A stretch of 64,000 nt of DNA from an uncultured Neomegalonema sp. (lineage in GTDB: Bacteria > Pseudomonadota > Alphaproteobacteria > Rhodobacterales > Rhodobacteraceae), in the NCBI GenBank assembly GCA_938008165.1, contig CALLLP010000030.1:29322-93321 (forward strand), written 5' to 3'. The notes beneath the pieces are model-generated. The model saw nothing but the letters and a program-made list of their open reading frames with translations, had not been told where the DNA came from and made no database searches. Shown one piece after another: positions 44,820 through 53,492 of this stretch (position 1 is its first letter; the number at the start of each line of letters is the position of its first letter). Made by a program: the position numbers and the translations under genes.

Positions 44820-45815
44820 TTATTGTGCGCCGATCAGGGGGACCGGGTTGGCCGAGCTGGCATAGGAATCGAGCGAATCATCGATGCTGCCCGCTTCCTT
44901 GAAGACATCCGCGACGCCTTTCATAAAGGTCTGCATGCCGCCGCCGAACCATTTGCCGGTCAGCTGTTCTTCACGCGAAGGGAACTTCATGGTCGCGATT
45001 GCGGCTTGGGCGGCGTCGAGATCCATACCGGATTCCTTGGCGACCACTTCGAGCATGACGTCGCGGCCAATGCCGGAATTCCAGCGGTCGTTTGCCGCCG
45101 CCGTGATGGCGAGGAACTTCGACAGCATTTCAGGATGTTCAGCGGCGAATTCCTTCGTCGTGGAGGTCACGTCGAAAACGAGAATGCCGAGCTCTTCTTT
45201 TTCAGCGCCGGTCAGAAGAACCTTACCCGATTCCTTCATCCGGGTCAGGCCGCCGCCATAGCCGCAGGCAAAGTCAACCGAGCCTTGTGCAAGGGCGATC
45301 GCGCCATCCGGAGGAGGCATATCGACGACGTTCAGGGTCGAGATGTCAACGCCGAAATGGCCCATTTGGCGCAGGAAGCCGTAATGCGCTGCGGTGCCGA
45401 GCGGAACGGCGACGCGTTTGCCTTCGAGGTCTTTTGCATTGCTCTTGTCGATGCCGAGGGCATCGCCGATGACACAGTTGTCATTGTCAGAATAGCTGAC
45501 GGCGACATCGACGACTTCGATGGGCAGGCCGGAGGAGGCCGCAACGACGAAGGGCGGCAGGCCCTGACTCACGGAGATATGGACGTCGCCGGAGGCCATG
45601 GCGGCAGACATTGCCGTGCCGGTCTCGAACGACCGCCATTTGACATTGACGCCGAGTTCCTTGTCATAGGTGCCATCGACCTTGGATGCGAGGAACGGCA
45701 TGGGCCATTCGAGGAAATACGCGACGGTGATTTCGTCCATCGCGCGGGCCGCCTGCGCGGTCATGGCGAGGGTCGCCCCGGCGAGCAAGGCCGTCAGTGT
45801 CTTGCGAAGCATCAT
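44820..45815 (-). CDS. TauA-like ABC transporter substrate-binding protein
   Basis: A 331-residue periplasmic binding protein of the taurine/nitrate/sulfonate (TauA/SsuA) family. A signal peptide (cleavage near AARAMD, about residue 24) is followed by DEITVAYFLEWPMPFL, and SVSQGLPPFVVAASSGLPIEVVDVA, typical of TauA. Two ATG codons are in tandem; the first at 45815 has GGGAG upstream. No TauB ATPase or TauC permease is adjacent, so it is an orphan, divergent from a DadA/PuuB-type oxidoreductase. Taurine is only the closest family guess. Confidence 0.82.
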   Translation of the reverse strand: MMLRKTLTALLAGATLAMTAQAARAMDEITVAYFLEWPMPFLASKVDGTYDKELGVNVKWRSFETGTAMSAAMASGDVHISVSQGLPPFVVAASSGLPIEVVDVAVSYSDNDNCVIGDALGIDKSNAKDLEGKRVAVPLGTAAHYGFLRQMGHFGVDISTLNVVDMPPPDGAIALAQGSVDFACGYGGGLTRMKESGKVLLTGAEKEELGILVFDVTSTTKEFAAEHPEMLSKFLAITAAANDRWNSGIGRDVMLEVVAKESGMDLDAAQAAIATMKFPSREEQLTGKWFGGGMQTFMKGVADVFKEAGSIDDSLDSYASSANPVPLIGAQ

Positions 45816-45982
45816 GTAAGGTGTCTCCCATTTATTCATTCTGCCTGTTTCGATTGGCAATCGATCATCAGGCGGTTTTTGAAACTGGCTGTCTCGTTTT
45901 TATGACGAACACCGATAGACTGTATTGCAATTGATCCGAAAAAGGGAACAGAATCTTTTCCGAAACAAGGAGAATGAATCCC

Positions 45983-47284
45983 GTGAAACGCTACGCTGGA
46001 ACCGAAGATTCGCTCTGGGCTGCGACGGTCTCGAAACGCTATGCCGGTGTGCCGCTTGCCGAGGATGTGACCTGCGATGTGGCCGTGATCGGCGCGGGAT
46101 TTACGGGCCTGCGGGCGGCGCTCGATCTGTCCGAAGCGGGGTCGACGGTGACGGTGGTCGATGCGGGCGGTGTGGGATGGGGCGCATCGGGGCGTAATGG
46201 CGGTCAGGTCAACCCGATGCTGCCGGTCTATCAGCCCAATGACCTGATGAAAGCGGTCGGGGCGACCTATTTCGAGCGGCTGGCCGAGGTATCGCTCGGC
46301 TCGGCGGATGCGCTGTTCGATCTGATCCGAAAGTACGACATCGCGTGCGATGCCCGGCAAAAGGGCTGGCTGCGCGTCGATCATTGCCCCAAAGCCCGCG
46401 AGACAGCGCGCAAGGGGGCGCGGCTCTGGGCCGAATATGGTGCGGATTTTCAGTTCATCGACGGGGACGAGGTGCGCCGTCTGAGCGGATCGCCCGCCTA
46501 TGATTCCGCCATGCTCGCGCCGAAGGGCGGGGCGGTGCATCCCCTGTCGCTGGTCTGCGGGCTGGCCCATGCCGCCGAAGCGCTGGGCGCGCGCATTTTC
46601 GAGCGCACGGCGGTAAAGGGCCTGACGCGCAAAGCGGGGCGCTGGACCCTCGATTGCGGCCCGCATCGGATCGATGCCGAACAGGTGATCCTCGCCACAA
46701 ATGGGTATTCGGGCGCATTGCGGCCCGATATTGCGCGCACGATCGTCTCGGTTACGTCGATCCAGATGGGGCTTGATCCTCTGCCAGAGGAGGTGATCGA
46801 GAGCATCCTGCCCGAAGGCCACACCATCGCCGATACCCGGCGCTCCATCATGTATGCCCGGCGAGAGCCGCAAAACCGCTTTGTCTATGGCGGGGCCTCC
46901 GCGATGGGTTTTGACGGCAAACCGAAGGGATTTGAGGGGATGCGAAAAGACGCCGAACGGGTCTTTCCGCAATTGAGGGGCGCGCAATGGCGCTATCGCT
47001 GGGGCGGTCAGATCGCACTGACCCATGACCGCGTACCGAATTTCATGGAGCCGGAACCGGGCCTCATCGCCGGGCTGGGCTATAACGGTCGCGGCGTGGC
47101 CATGTCGCATGTGATGGGCAAGGTGCTGGCCGACCGCGCGCTCGGCACCCCCGCCGATGCGCTGCCCTTTCCGGTCTCGAAATCCGATCCGATGGCCTTC
47201 AAGCGGGTGCAGGAATTCGGCGCAGGAATTGCCTTGGCCGCCATGCGGATGGCCGATAATCGCGAAATGCGGGCAGGGCGGTAA
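45983..47284 (+). CDS. FAD-dependent amine/amino acid oxidoreductase (DadA/PuuB/OrdL family)
   Basis: A 433-residue flavoprotein that would oxidise an amine or D-amino acid. The FAD motif is VAVIGAGFTGLRAALDLSEAG, followed by WGASGRNGGQVNP, typical of gamma-glutamylputrescine oxidase-type enzymes, and GLGYNGRGVAMSHVMGK near the end. AAGGAG (45967-45972) lies 1 nt before an ATG at 45974 but 10 nt before the in-frame GTG at 45983, so GTG is preferred. It is divergent from the TauA-like gene, suggesting a shared substrate or regulation. Confidence 0.85.
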   Translation: MKRYAGTEDSLWAATVSKRYAGVPLAEDVTCDVAVIGAGFTGLRAALDLSEAGSTVTVVDAGGVGWGASGRNGGQVNPMLPVYQPNDLMKAVGATYFERLAEVSLGSADALFDLIRKYDIACDARQKGWLRVDHCPKARETARKGARLWAEYGADFQFIDGDEVRRLSGSPAYDSAMLAPKGGAVHPLSLVCGLAHAAEALGARIFERTAVKGLTRKAGRWTLDCGPHRIDAEQVILATNGYSGALRPDIARTIVSVTSIQMGLDPLPEEVIESILPEGHTIADTRRSIMYARREPQNRFVYGGASAMGFDGKPKGFEGMRKDAERVFPQLRGAQWRYRWGGQIALTHDRVPNFMEPEPGLIAGLGYNGRGVAMSHVMGKVLADRALGTPADALPFPVSKSDPMAFKRVQEFGAGIALAAMRMADNREMRAGR

Positions 47285-47289
47285 GGCGG

Positions 47290-48372
47290 CTATCCCGTCC
47301 AGACCGAGGCAGGCACGAAAACCTCGCCCTTGGCGAGCAGGCGTGCCGTGCGTACCAATCCGGCCGATCGAACCGAGAAAGGCGCATTCTCGTAATCGAG
47401 CAGTACGCCTATGCCCCCGGAGGGATGTTCGATCGTCAGGGTTGCGGGTGATCCCGCCGGGGCGTGGGCCAGCCCCTCCGCCACCGATCCGGGCAGCACG
47501 CAACAGCTTGCGATACATTGCGCGCCGGTAACGGCCATGCCCGGATGACAGGCTTTGGGCATAAAATACCGCGCGGTGACGGCGCCCCCGCTGTGGGGCG
47601 GTGAAAGAATTGCGAATTTCGGGGTGACCGAGCCGGAGACATCCCCCATTCCCATCCGTTCGCCCGCGATGCGCCGGATCGGCTCCATCCGGGCATAGAA
47701 ATCGCGGTTGTCGTCGAGCTGAGCGGCGCTTTCCCTGCCGGTCAGGCCGAAATCGGCGGCCCGTGCCATGACAACGGGCATCGCGACATCAAGGCAGGTG
47801 ACGTCGATTCCCTCGATTTCCTCGCGGATCTGCCCGGTCGGCAGCATCGATCCGGTGACGGACCCCGCAACATCGGAAAAGCTGAGCGAGACCGGCGCGG
47901 CAGTGCCGGGAACCCCCGCGATTTCGGCGTCTCCGTCATAGAGCGGATAGCCATCGGGCGTCTGTACGATACTCTCGACCCGCGCCCCCGTATTCACGGC
48001 ATGGATGCGCAGCCGCGTCTGTGATCCGGTCGGGGCAACCAACCCCATCTCCAGTGCCGCCGGGCCGACACCTGCGAGGATATTGCCGCAGGTCGGGCGA
48101 TAATCGACCGTCCGCTCCTCCACCGCCACCTGAGCGAAGAAATAATCCACATCGGCGGATGCATCCGCCGAGCGTGACAGGATCGCCACCTTTGTCGTGA
48201 CCGCCGTGCCGCCGCCGATCCCGTCGATATTGTAGCGGTGCCCCGCTCCGATCGCGTGGATGAGCACCGTCGACAGGGTATCGCGGTCTCTGGGCAGGTC
48301 GTCGCGGTTGAAATAGGGGCCGCGCGATGTTCCGCCGCGCATGAAAAGATACGGGATGCCCGTCTGTGCCAT
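47290..48372 (-). CDS. PrpF/4-oxalomesaconate tautomerase family isomerase
   Basis: A 360-residue cytoplasmic isomerase of the PrpF family, related to aconitate isomerase PrpF and oxalomesaconate tautomerase GalD. The signature MRGGTSRGPYFNRDDLP at the start, RPTCGNILAGVGPAALE with the catalytic cysteine, and the C-terminal CHPGMAVTGA region support this. It is the last gene of the liv operon (45-nt gap from livF), so the imported compound may be its substrate or a precursor. Which isomerisation is done is unknown. Confidence 0.87.
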   Translation of the reverse strand: MAQTGIPYLFMRGGTSRGPYFNRDDLPRDRDTLSTVLIHAIGAGHRYNIDGIGGGTAVTTKVAILSRSADASADVDYFFAQVAVEERTVDYRPTCGNILAGVGPAALEMGLVAPTGSQTRLRIHAVNTGARVESIVQTPDGYPLYDGDAEIAGVPGTAAPVSLSFSDVAGSVTGSMLPTGQIREEIEGIDVTCLDVAMPVVMARAADFGLTGRESAAQLDDNRDFYARMEPIRRIAGERMGMGDVSGSVTPKFAILSPPHSGGAVTARYFMPKACHPGMAVTGAQCIASCCVLPGSVAEGLAHAPAGSPATLTIEHPSGGIGVLLDYENAPFSVRSAGLVRTARLLAKGEVFVPASVWTG

Positions 48373-48417
48373 CGCTTCGCCTTTATGTCTTCGCCCGGAT
48401 GACGCGCGGGAAAAGCG

Positions 48418-49311
48418 TCACCCGCCGAGGAACAATTGCCCCACATTCGGGTTGGCCAGCAGCTCGTCGCCCGTGCCCGCAATCGCCACCTCGCCCGAGA
48501 CGAGGACATAGCCCACATCGGCGAATTCGAGGCCCTTTTTGGCGTTTTGCTCGACCATGATGATCGTCTTGCCGTCGCGCCGTTGCAGGTCGTCGAGAAT
48601 CTCGAACACCATGTCGATGAAGCGCGGCTCCAGCCCGATGGACGGCTCGTCCACCAGCAACACCTCTGGGTTCATGACCAGCGCGCGGCTGATTTCCAAA
48701 AGGCGGCGCTCGCCCCCGGACAGAACCTTGGCCTGATGTTTGCGGCGCGCGGCAAGGCGGGGGTACTTGTCGAAGACCATCTCGGCGGCCTTCTTCGCCT
48801 CGGCGGGTTGATCCTTCAAAAACCCGCCCATCCACAGGTTTTCCTCAACCGTCATGCCGGGGAAGACCGATTTGTCCTGAAGGATATAGGCGATCCCCGC
48901 TTCGGACAGTTTTTCGCTGGGGGTCAAGCGCGTGACATCCCTCATCTGGGTGCCGTCGCTCACCTTGATCGCGCCGGAAAAGATGTTCGTGAACCCGAAG
49001 ATCGAATGCAGGATGGTCGATTTTCCCGCGCCGTTCGGGCCGATCAGGCACAGCGACTGTCCCTTTCCGATCTTCAGGTCGATCTCGTGCAGGATCTCCA
49101 TCTTGCCATATCCGGCGCGCAGCTTTTCGATGGTGACGAACGGCTCGCCCACCACCAGCGCGTCGAGTTGTTCGGGGGTGGCCCCTTCGGCGATGGCGGC
49201 GACCTGACGCGTGACCTCCTCGACAGAGATGACCGTATCGACGCTGCCCATGTGATAGCCGCGCGAGCCGGTGCGCTTTGTGTCGCCGGTATCGGTTTGA
49301 TCCTCAGCCAT
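48418..49311 (-). CDS. livF: LivF-type ABC transporter ATPase with N-terminal extension
   Basis: A 297-residue ATPase of the branched-chain amino acid (HAAT) family. Walker A GPNGAGKST, signature LSGGERRLLEISRAL and Walker B LLVDEPSIGLEP are intact. Compared with the usual ~235 residues it has ~60 extra N-terminal residues (acidic, with EGATPEQLDALVVGEP). The ATG at 49311 overlaps the livG stop by 1 nt. Confidence 0.92.
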   Translation of the reverse strand: MAEDQTDTGDTKRTGSRGYHMGSVDTVISVEEVTRQVAAIAEGATPEQLDALVVGEPFVTIEKLRAGYGKMEILHEIDLKIGKGQSLCLIGPNGAGKSTILHSIFGFTNIFSGAIKVSDGTQMRDVTRLTPSEKLSEAGIAYILQDKSVFPGMTVEENLWMGGFLKDQPAEAKKAAEMVFDKYPRLAARRKHQAKVLSGGERRLLEISRALVMNPEVLLVDEPSIGLEPRFIDMVFEILDDLQRRDGKTIIMVEQNAKKGLEFADVGYVLVSGEVAIAGTGDELLANPNVGQLFLGG

Positions 49312-50051
49312 CAATGCGCCCCCAGATAAGCGTCGACGACCCGCTGGTCGTTTTGGATTTCGGCCGGGGTTCCGGCGGCGAGCAGTTCCCCATGGGCGAG
49401 GCAGTAAATGCGGTCGGCCATGTTCATGATCACCCGCATATTGTGCTCGATGATAAAGAGGGTGATCCCGAATTCGGAATTCGCACGCTTGAGCCGGTCG
49501 ATCAGGCCGTTGATGAGGGTCGGGTTGATCCCGGCGGTCGGCTCGTCCAGCAACAGGACGGTCGGTTCGTTCATCAGTGCCATGGCGAATTCAAGCAGCT
49601 TTTGCTGACCGAAACTCAGCGAGCCGGAGCGCAGGAAGCGTTTTTCATGCAGCCCGACGAAATCGAGCAGATGTTCGGCCCGCTCATGATCCTCGCGCGT
49701 ATTGGTCGTGAAGGCCTCGCGCAGAGTCATCTTGCGATGGGGCAGCGAGATCAGCATGTTCTCGACGCAATTCATATCGCCATAGATGCGCGTCTGCTGA
49801 AAAGTGCGCAGCAGCCCAAGGCGCGCGATGTCCTGCACCGGCATTTTTGAGATTTCCGCGCCCTCGAACTTGATCGATCCCTTGTCGATGGGGTGATAGC
49901 CGACGATCGAGTTGAACAGGGTCGTCTTGCCCGATCCGTTCGGCCCGATCAGGCCGGTGATGCCGCCCTTCTCCACATCGATGGAGATGTCGGTATTCGC
50001 TTTCACGCCGCCATAGGATTTGGAGACGTCTTTGACCTCGATGATCTTCAT
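49311..50051 (-). CDS. livG: LivG-type ABC transporter ATPase
   Basis: A 246-residue ATPase with Walker A GPNGSGKTTL, signature LSFGQQKLLEFAMAL and Walker B LLLDEPTAGINP. The ATG at 50051 overlaps the livM stop by 4 nt; the longer frame to 50105 is rejected. It pairs with livF in the heterodimeric motor. Confidence 0.93.
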   Translation of the reverse strand: MKIIEVKDVSKSYGGVKANTDISIDVEKGGITGLIGPNGSGKTTLFNSIVGYHPIDKGSIKFEGAEISKMPVQDIARLGLLRTFQQTRIYGDMNCVENMLISLPHRKMTLREAFTTNTREDHERAEHLLDFVGLHEKRFLRSGSLSFGQQKLLEFAMALMNEPTVLLLDEPTAGINPTLINGLIDRLKRANSEFGITLFIIEHNMRVIMNMADRIYCLAHGELLAAGTPAEIQNDQRVVDAYLGAH

Positions 50052-51094
50052 TCTGCAGGCTCCCCGGCAACATCCGGCTTTGTGATGACGCGTTCGCCGA
50101 ACCATTCAGGTTTCTTCGAGGCGAGCCAGCCCATCAGGCCATCTTGGAAATAGACCACCGTGACGACGATCAGCGCGCCAAGGGCAACCCATTGCCAGCC
50201 GAGCAGGTAGTTCCACGTCACTTCCTTCACGACATGGAACAAAATCGCGCCGATGATCGGTCCCCACAGGGTGCCCTTGCCGCCCAGAAGGACGCAGACG
50301 ACCATGAAGATGCCGAGATTGATGGTCTGGAAGGCGGTTTCCAGCGGTTCGAAATGGATAAGCTGATAGCCCGAAATCCCGCCTGCGATCCCGACGAAAA
50401 AGGCGGCGATGGCCCATGTCGTCAATTTGTAGCGCAGGGTGTGGATGCCCATCGCCTCCGCCTTTTCCTCATCGTCGCGGATGGCATTGATCGCGGCGGC
50501 GAAGCGTGTCGTGTAGAACCAGCGCAGAAAGATGAACAGGATAACGCCCATCACGGCGAACAGGTAGTAGAAGAACAGCTTCCCGACATCGAAATCGCCC
50601 GGATAGACGGGCAGGGCGATGCCTTGGCCCCCGCCGACCCATTCCCAGTTCGAGACCAGCTCTCCGGCGGCGATGGCCGCTCCGAGCGTGCCGATGGCGA
50701 AATACGGTCCCCGAAACTGAAACAACAGATAGCCCATGATCCACGCGATCGCGGCGCTCAACACCCCGGCCAGCAGCAACCCAAGGCCCATGCCGATGAA
50801 ATATTGTGTGGGCGTGAACTTATAGGTGCCGCCCCCGAAGGCATTTGTGTATTCGCCGACATCATAGACGATGGAGATGCCGACCACGGCGGCGATATAC
50901 ATGCCCGCGCCGTAGAACAGGATGTTCCCCAGCGAGTTATAGCCCATCTGACCGCCGGTCATGTCCCATGTCATCGCCAGGATGATAAACAGCCAGAGGG
51001 TCGCGAGTTGGGTGCGGAAATCGGGCAGCAAAAAGGGCGCTGCAATGATGAAGGCCAATAAGGCAAGATAGAAGACAGGACGCAGAACAGTCAT
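50048..51094 (-). CDS. livM: LivM-type ABC transporter permease
   Basis: A 348-residue permease with about ten membrane helices. The family loop RDDEEKAEAMGIHTLRYKLTTWAIAAFFVGIAGG and the LGGKGTLWGPIIGA region are present. It lies 15 nt downstream of livH. The pore-forming partner of LivH for a branched-chain amino acid or related solute. Confidence 0.94.
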   Translation of the reverse strand: MTVLRPVFYLALLAFIIAAPFLLPDFRTQLATLWLFIILAMTWDMTGGQMGYNSLGNILFYGAGMYIAAVVGISIVYDVGEYTNAFGGGTYKFTPTQYFIGMGLGLLLAGVLSAAIAWIMGYLLFQFRGPYFAIGTLGAAIAAGELVSNWEWVGGGQGIALPVYPGDFDVGKLFFYYLFAVMGVILFIFLRWFYTTRFAAAINAIRDDEEKAEAMGIHTLRYKLTTWAIAAFFVGIAGGISGYQLIHFEPLETAFQTINLGIFMVVCVLLGGKGTLWGPIIGAILFHVVKEVTWNYLLGWQWVALGALIVVTVVYFQDGLMGWLASKKPEWFGERVITKPDVAGEPAE

Positions 51095-51109
51095 CGGGCC
51101 ACGCCCTCC

Positions 51110-52024
51110 CTATTGCAGAACCTGACGGTTCCGGCGCTGTTGCAGAAGGCGGATGAAGAGAACGAGCAACAGCAGCAGGACGGCAATAGCCTGCTGATAG
51201 CCAATGCCGAAGATATGGGCACCGTATTGCTCCAGCGCGCCGATCCCCAGACCGGCGGCGATGACACCCGGCAGGTTGCCCAGACCCGCCGCCGTCACGA
51301 TGACAAAGGCGCGGACGGAATATGTGATGCCGTAGAAGGGCTGAATCACCCAAGCCATCACGATGATGGCCCCCGCCGCGCCGCAAATGGCGGAATTGAG
51401 CGAGAAGGTGAAGGCGTAGACCTTATCCGTATCGATGCCCAGAACGCGGGCGGCGCGGGCATCCTGAGCGGTGGCGCGGATCGCCTGACCCATGCGCGAG
51501 CGCTTCATGAACAAGATGACGCCAAAAGCCAGAGAGAGAGCCACAACCACGCCGATCAACTTGGAAATCGGCACATCGATAAACCCGCCGGGGCCGAGAT
51601 GCAGGGTCGCATAACCCAGATCGATGCTTTGCGTATCGGAGCCGAACATCAGGTTCAGGATCTGCGCGAACATGATGGCCAGCCCGAAAGTGGCCAGCAG
51701 CGAGGTGAAGAGATCGCGCTCGATCACTCGCTTGATCACCAGTTTATAGGTGAGCCAGCCAATCCCCCACATCACGACGAAGGCCGCCGGAATGCCGATA
51801 AAGGGATGGATGCCCACATTCGCCATCGACCAGGCGACATAGCCGCCCGCGATGACGAAATCGCCTTGGGCGAGGTTCTTGACGTTCATCACGCCCCAGA
51901 CCAGCGCAAGGCCATAGGCGGAAAGGGCGAATAATGCCCCGATCATGATTCCGTCGATGATGATCTTGAGATTGACCACGGGAAACTCAAAGAGCAGCCC
52001 GATATTGCCGATGATCTGGTCCAT
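51110..52024 (-). CDS. livH: LivH-type ABC transporter permease
   Basis: A 304-residue permease with about eight membrane helices; GIMIGALFALSAYGLALVWGVMNVKNLAQGDFVIAGGY and RATAQDARAARVLGIDTDKVYAFTF are typical of LivH. It follows the binding-protein gene after a hairpin at 52069-52095 that may lower its expression relative to livK. Confidence 0.94.
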   Translation of the reverse strand: MDQIIGNIGLLFEFPVVNLKIIIDGIMIGALFALSAYGLALVWGVMNVKNLAQGDFVIAGGYVAWSMANVGIHPFIGIPAAFVVMWGIGWLTYKLVIKRVIERDLFTSLLATFGLAIMFAQILNLMFGSDTQSIDLGYATLHLGPGGFIDVPISKLIGVVVALSLAFGVILFMKRSRMGQAIRATAQDARAARVLGIDTDKVYAFTFSLNSAICGAAGAIIVMAWVIQPFYGITYSVRAFVIVTAAGLGNLPGVIAAGLGIGALEQYGAHIFGIGYQQAIAVLLLLLVLFIRLLQQRRNRQVLQ

Positions 52025-52068
52025 GGGAATCCTTCGGGGGTGACGCCGTGCGATGCGGGAAATTCAGG

Positions 52069-52095
52069 AAAACCCACCCCGGTTCACGACCGGGG
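52069..52095 (-). terminator. Hairpin between livK and livH, partial terminator
   Basis: CCCCGGT/ACCGGGG (7 bp, 5-nt loop) followed after 4 nt by TTTT on the minus strand. In this position such hairpins usually give more binding protein than membrane parts. Confidence 0.6.
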
Positions 52096-52126
52096 CAGGC
52101 TTATGGCACGCTGTAAGGGTCCGGCC

Positions 52127-53371
52127 TTAATTGCGCGGCCAGTTCAGCTTGTGCGAGGCGAATTCAGACGGGGCAACCACGTTGTATTTGCCATCCTGAA
52201 TCTGGCGCAGCACCATCGGTTTCGCGATGTTGTTGCCCGCTTCCGAGAACCGGATCTGACCGTAGAATGTGGCAAGATCGGTTTCGGAGATCGCATCGCG
52301 AACCGCTTCCTTGTCCAGCGTTCCGGCGCGCTCGAACGCATCCTTGAACACATAGACCGCCGCCGATGCCTGAGCCGTCTGATACGGGACGGTCTTGTCG
52401 GTGTATTCGGGGAAGGCTTCCTTGAAGCCGACCTCGTATTCGGCCGCCGTGCCGAAGATCGGGTCTTCGTAGCTGAGCGTTTCGGCCCATTGGGTCGAGC
52501 ACAGGATATCGTTTGCCGCGTCGCCGAAATTGCCGACGACATCCGCCGCTTCGCAATGGGTGACGGCGATCATCGGAACGCTGATGCCCTGTTCACCGAT
52601 CTGACGCACGGCGGTTGCCGCGCCTTTCGAGTGACCGGACACGATCAGAACATCGGGTTTGAGCAGCTTTACCTTGGTCAGAATCGCGCTCATATCCGAC
52701 AGGTCGCGGGGCAGTTTCTCGTCCAGAATGACCTGCATGCCGTATTTCTTGGCGTCTTCCTGCACACCGGCGCGGATGTCGAGAGAGAACGGATCGTTCT
52801 CGACCGCGATGGCGACACGCACGCTTTTGGGGTCCTTGCCTTCTTTCTCGGCCTGTTCGGCGGCGAGGGTGATGGCGGAGGCGAGATATTGCTCTGACGT
52901 GGAGAGAACCGCAAAGAGGTATTTATACCCCTTGTTGAACAGCGAGCGCGAGGCGCCTTCCGCTTCGACCATCGGAATCTTGTACTGTTCGGTGACCGGC
53001 GCAATCGCCTTGGTCAGGCCCGACGAGTATGGTCCGAGCATATACTGGATATTATCCTGATTGATCAGGCGCTCGGCGAGGGTCGCGCCACGGTCGCCCT
53101 TGGATTCGTCGTCATAGTAGATGGCGGAGAAGTTGTAGCACTTGCCCGCGACCATGATGCCGCCATTATCCTTGATCTTCTGGAAGGCGTATTCATAGCC
53201 GTTCTTGGCGTGCACGCCGTTTGTCGCATATTTGCCGGTCAGCGAGATCGCCGCGCCAAGGGTGATCGTCTCGCATTCCTCGGCCATGGCAGGGGATGCC
53301 GTGACGAGGCCCGATGCCAGCAATGCGCCGGTTGCGGCAAGAGAGATGCCGACTGTCTTGAAAATTCCCAT
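52127..53371 (-). CDS. ABC transporter substrate-binding protein (LivK/HAAT family)
   Basis: A 414-residue periplasmic binding protein. Signal peptide cleavage is near ASPAMA (about residue 30), followed by ITLGAAISLTGKYATNGVHAKNGYEYAF and YYDDESKGDRGATLAERLI, typical of the HAAT/Leu-Ile-Val type. GGAGG lies 8 nt before the ATG at 53371. Ligand is not determined by sequence; amide, urea or aromatic acid binders share this fold. Confidence 0.9.
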   Translation of the reverse strand: MGIFKTVGISLAATGALLASGLVTASPAMAEECETITLGAAISLTGKYATNGVHAKNGYEYAFQKIKDNGGIMVAGKCYNFSAIYYDDESKGDRGATLAERLINQDNIQYMLGPYSSGLTKAIAPVTEQYKIPMVEAEGASRSLFNKGYKYLFAVLSTSEQYLASAITLAAEQAEKEGKDPKSVRVAIAVENDPFSLDIRAGVQEDAKKYGMQVILDEKLPRDLSDMSAILTKVKLLKPDVLIVSGHSKGAATAVRQIGEQGISVPMIAVTHCEAADVVGNFGDAANDILCSTQWAETLSYEDPIFGTAAEYEVGFKEAFPEYTDKTVPYQTAQASAAVYVFKDAFERAGTLDKEAVRDAISETDLATFYGQIRFSEAGNNIAKPMVLRQIQDGKYNVVAPSEFASHKLNWPRN

Positions 53372-53492
53372 CAAGTTTTCCTCCCGTTGGGGTTGCTTTT
53401 TCGTTATGGCTCGCAGCTTGGATGACCAGCTGCGTTCATTTGGAAGTTAATCAGACGTTTACGATGATTCCAAGGCCCCAGGCATAAAACCC

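Noticed and set aside
45836..47518. 560-codon open frame on the minus strand
   Set aside because: Antisense to the FAD oxidoreductase; the real gene has clear flavin motifs and a proper start.
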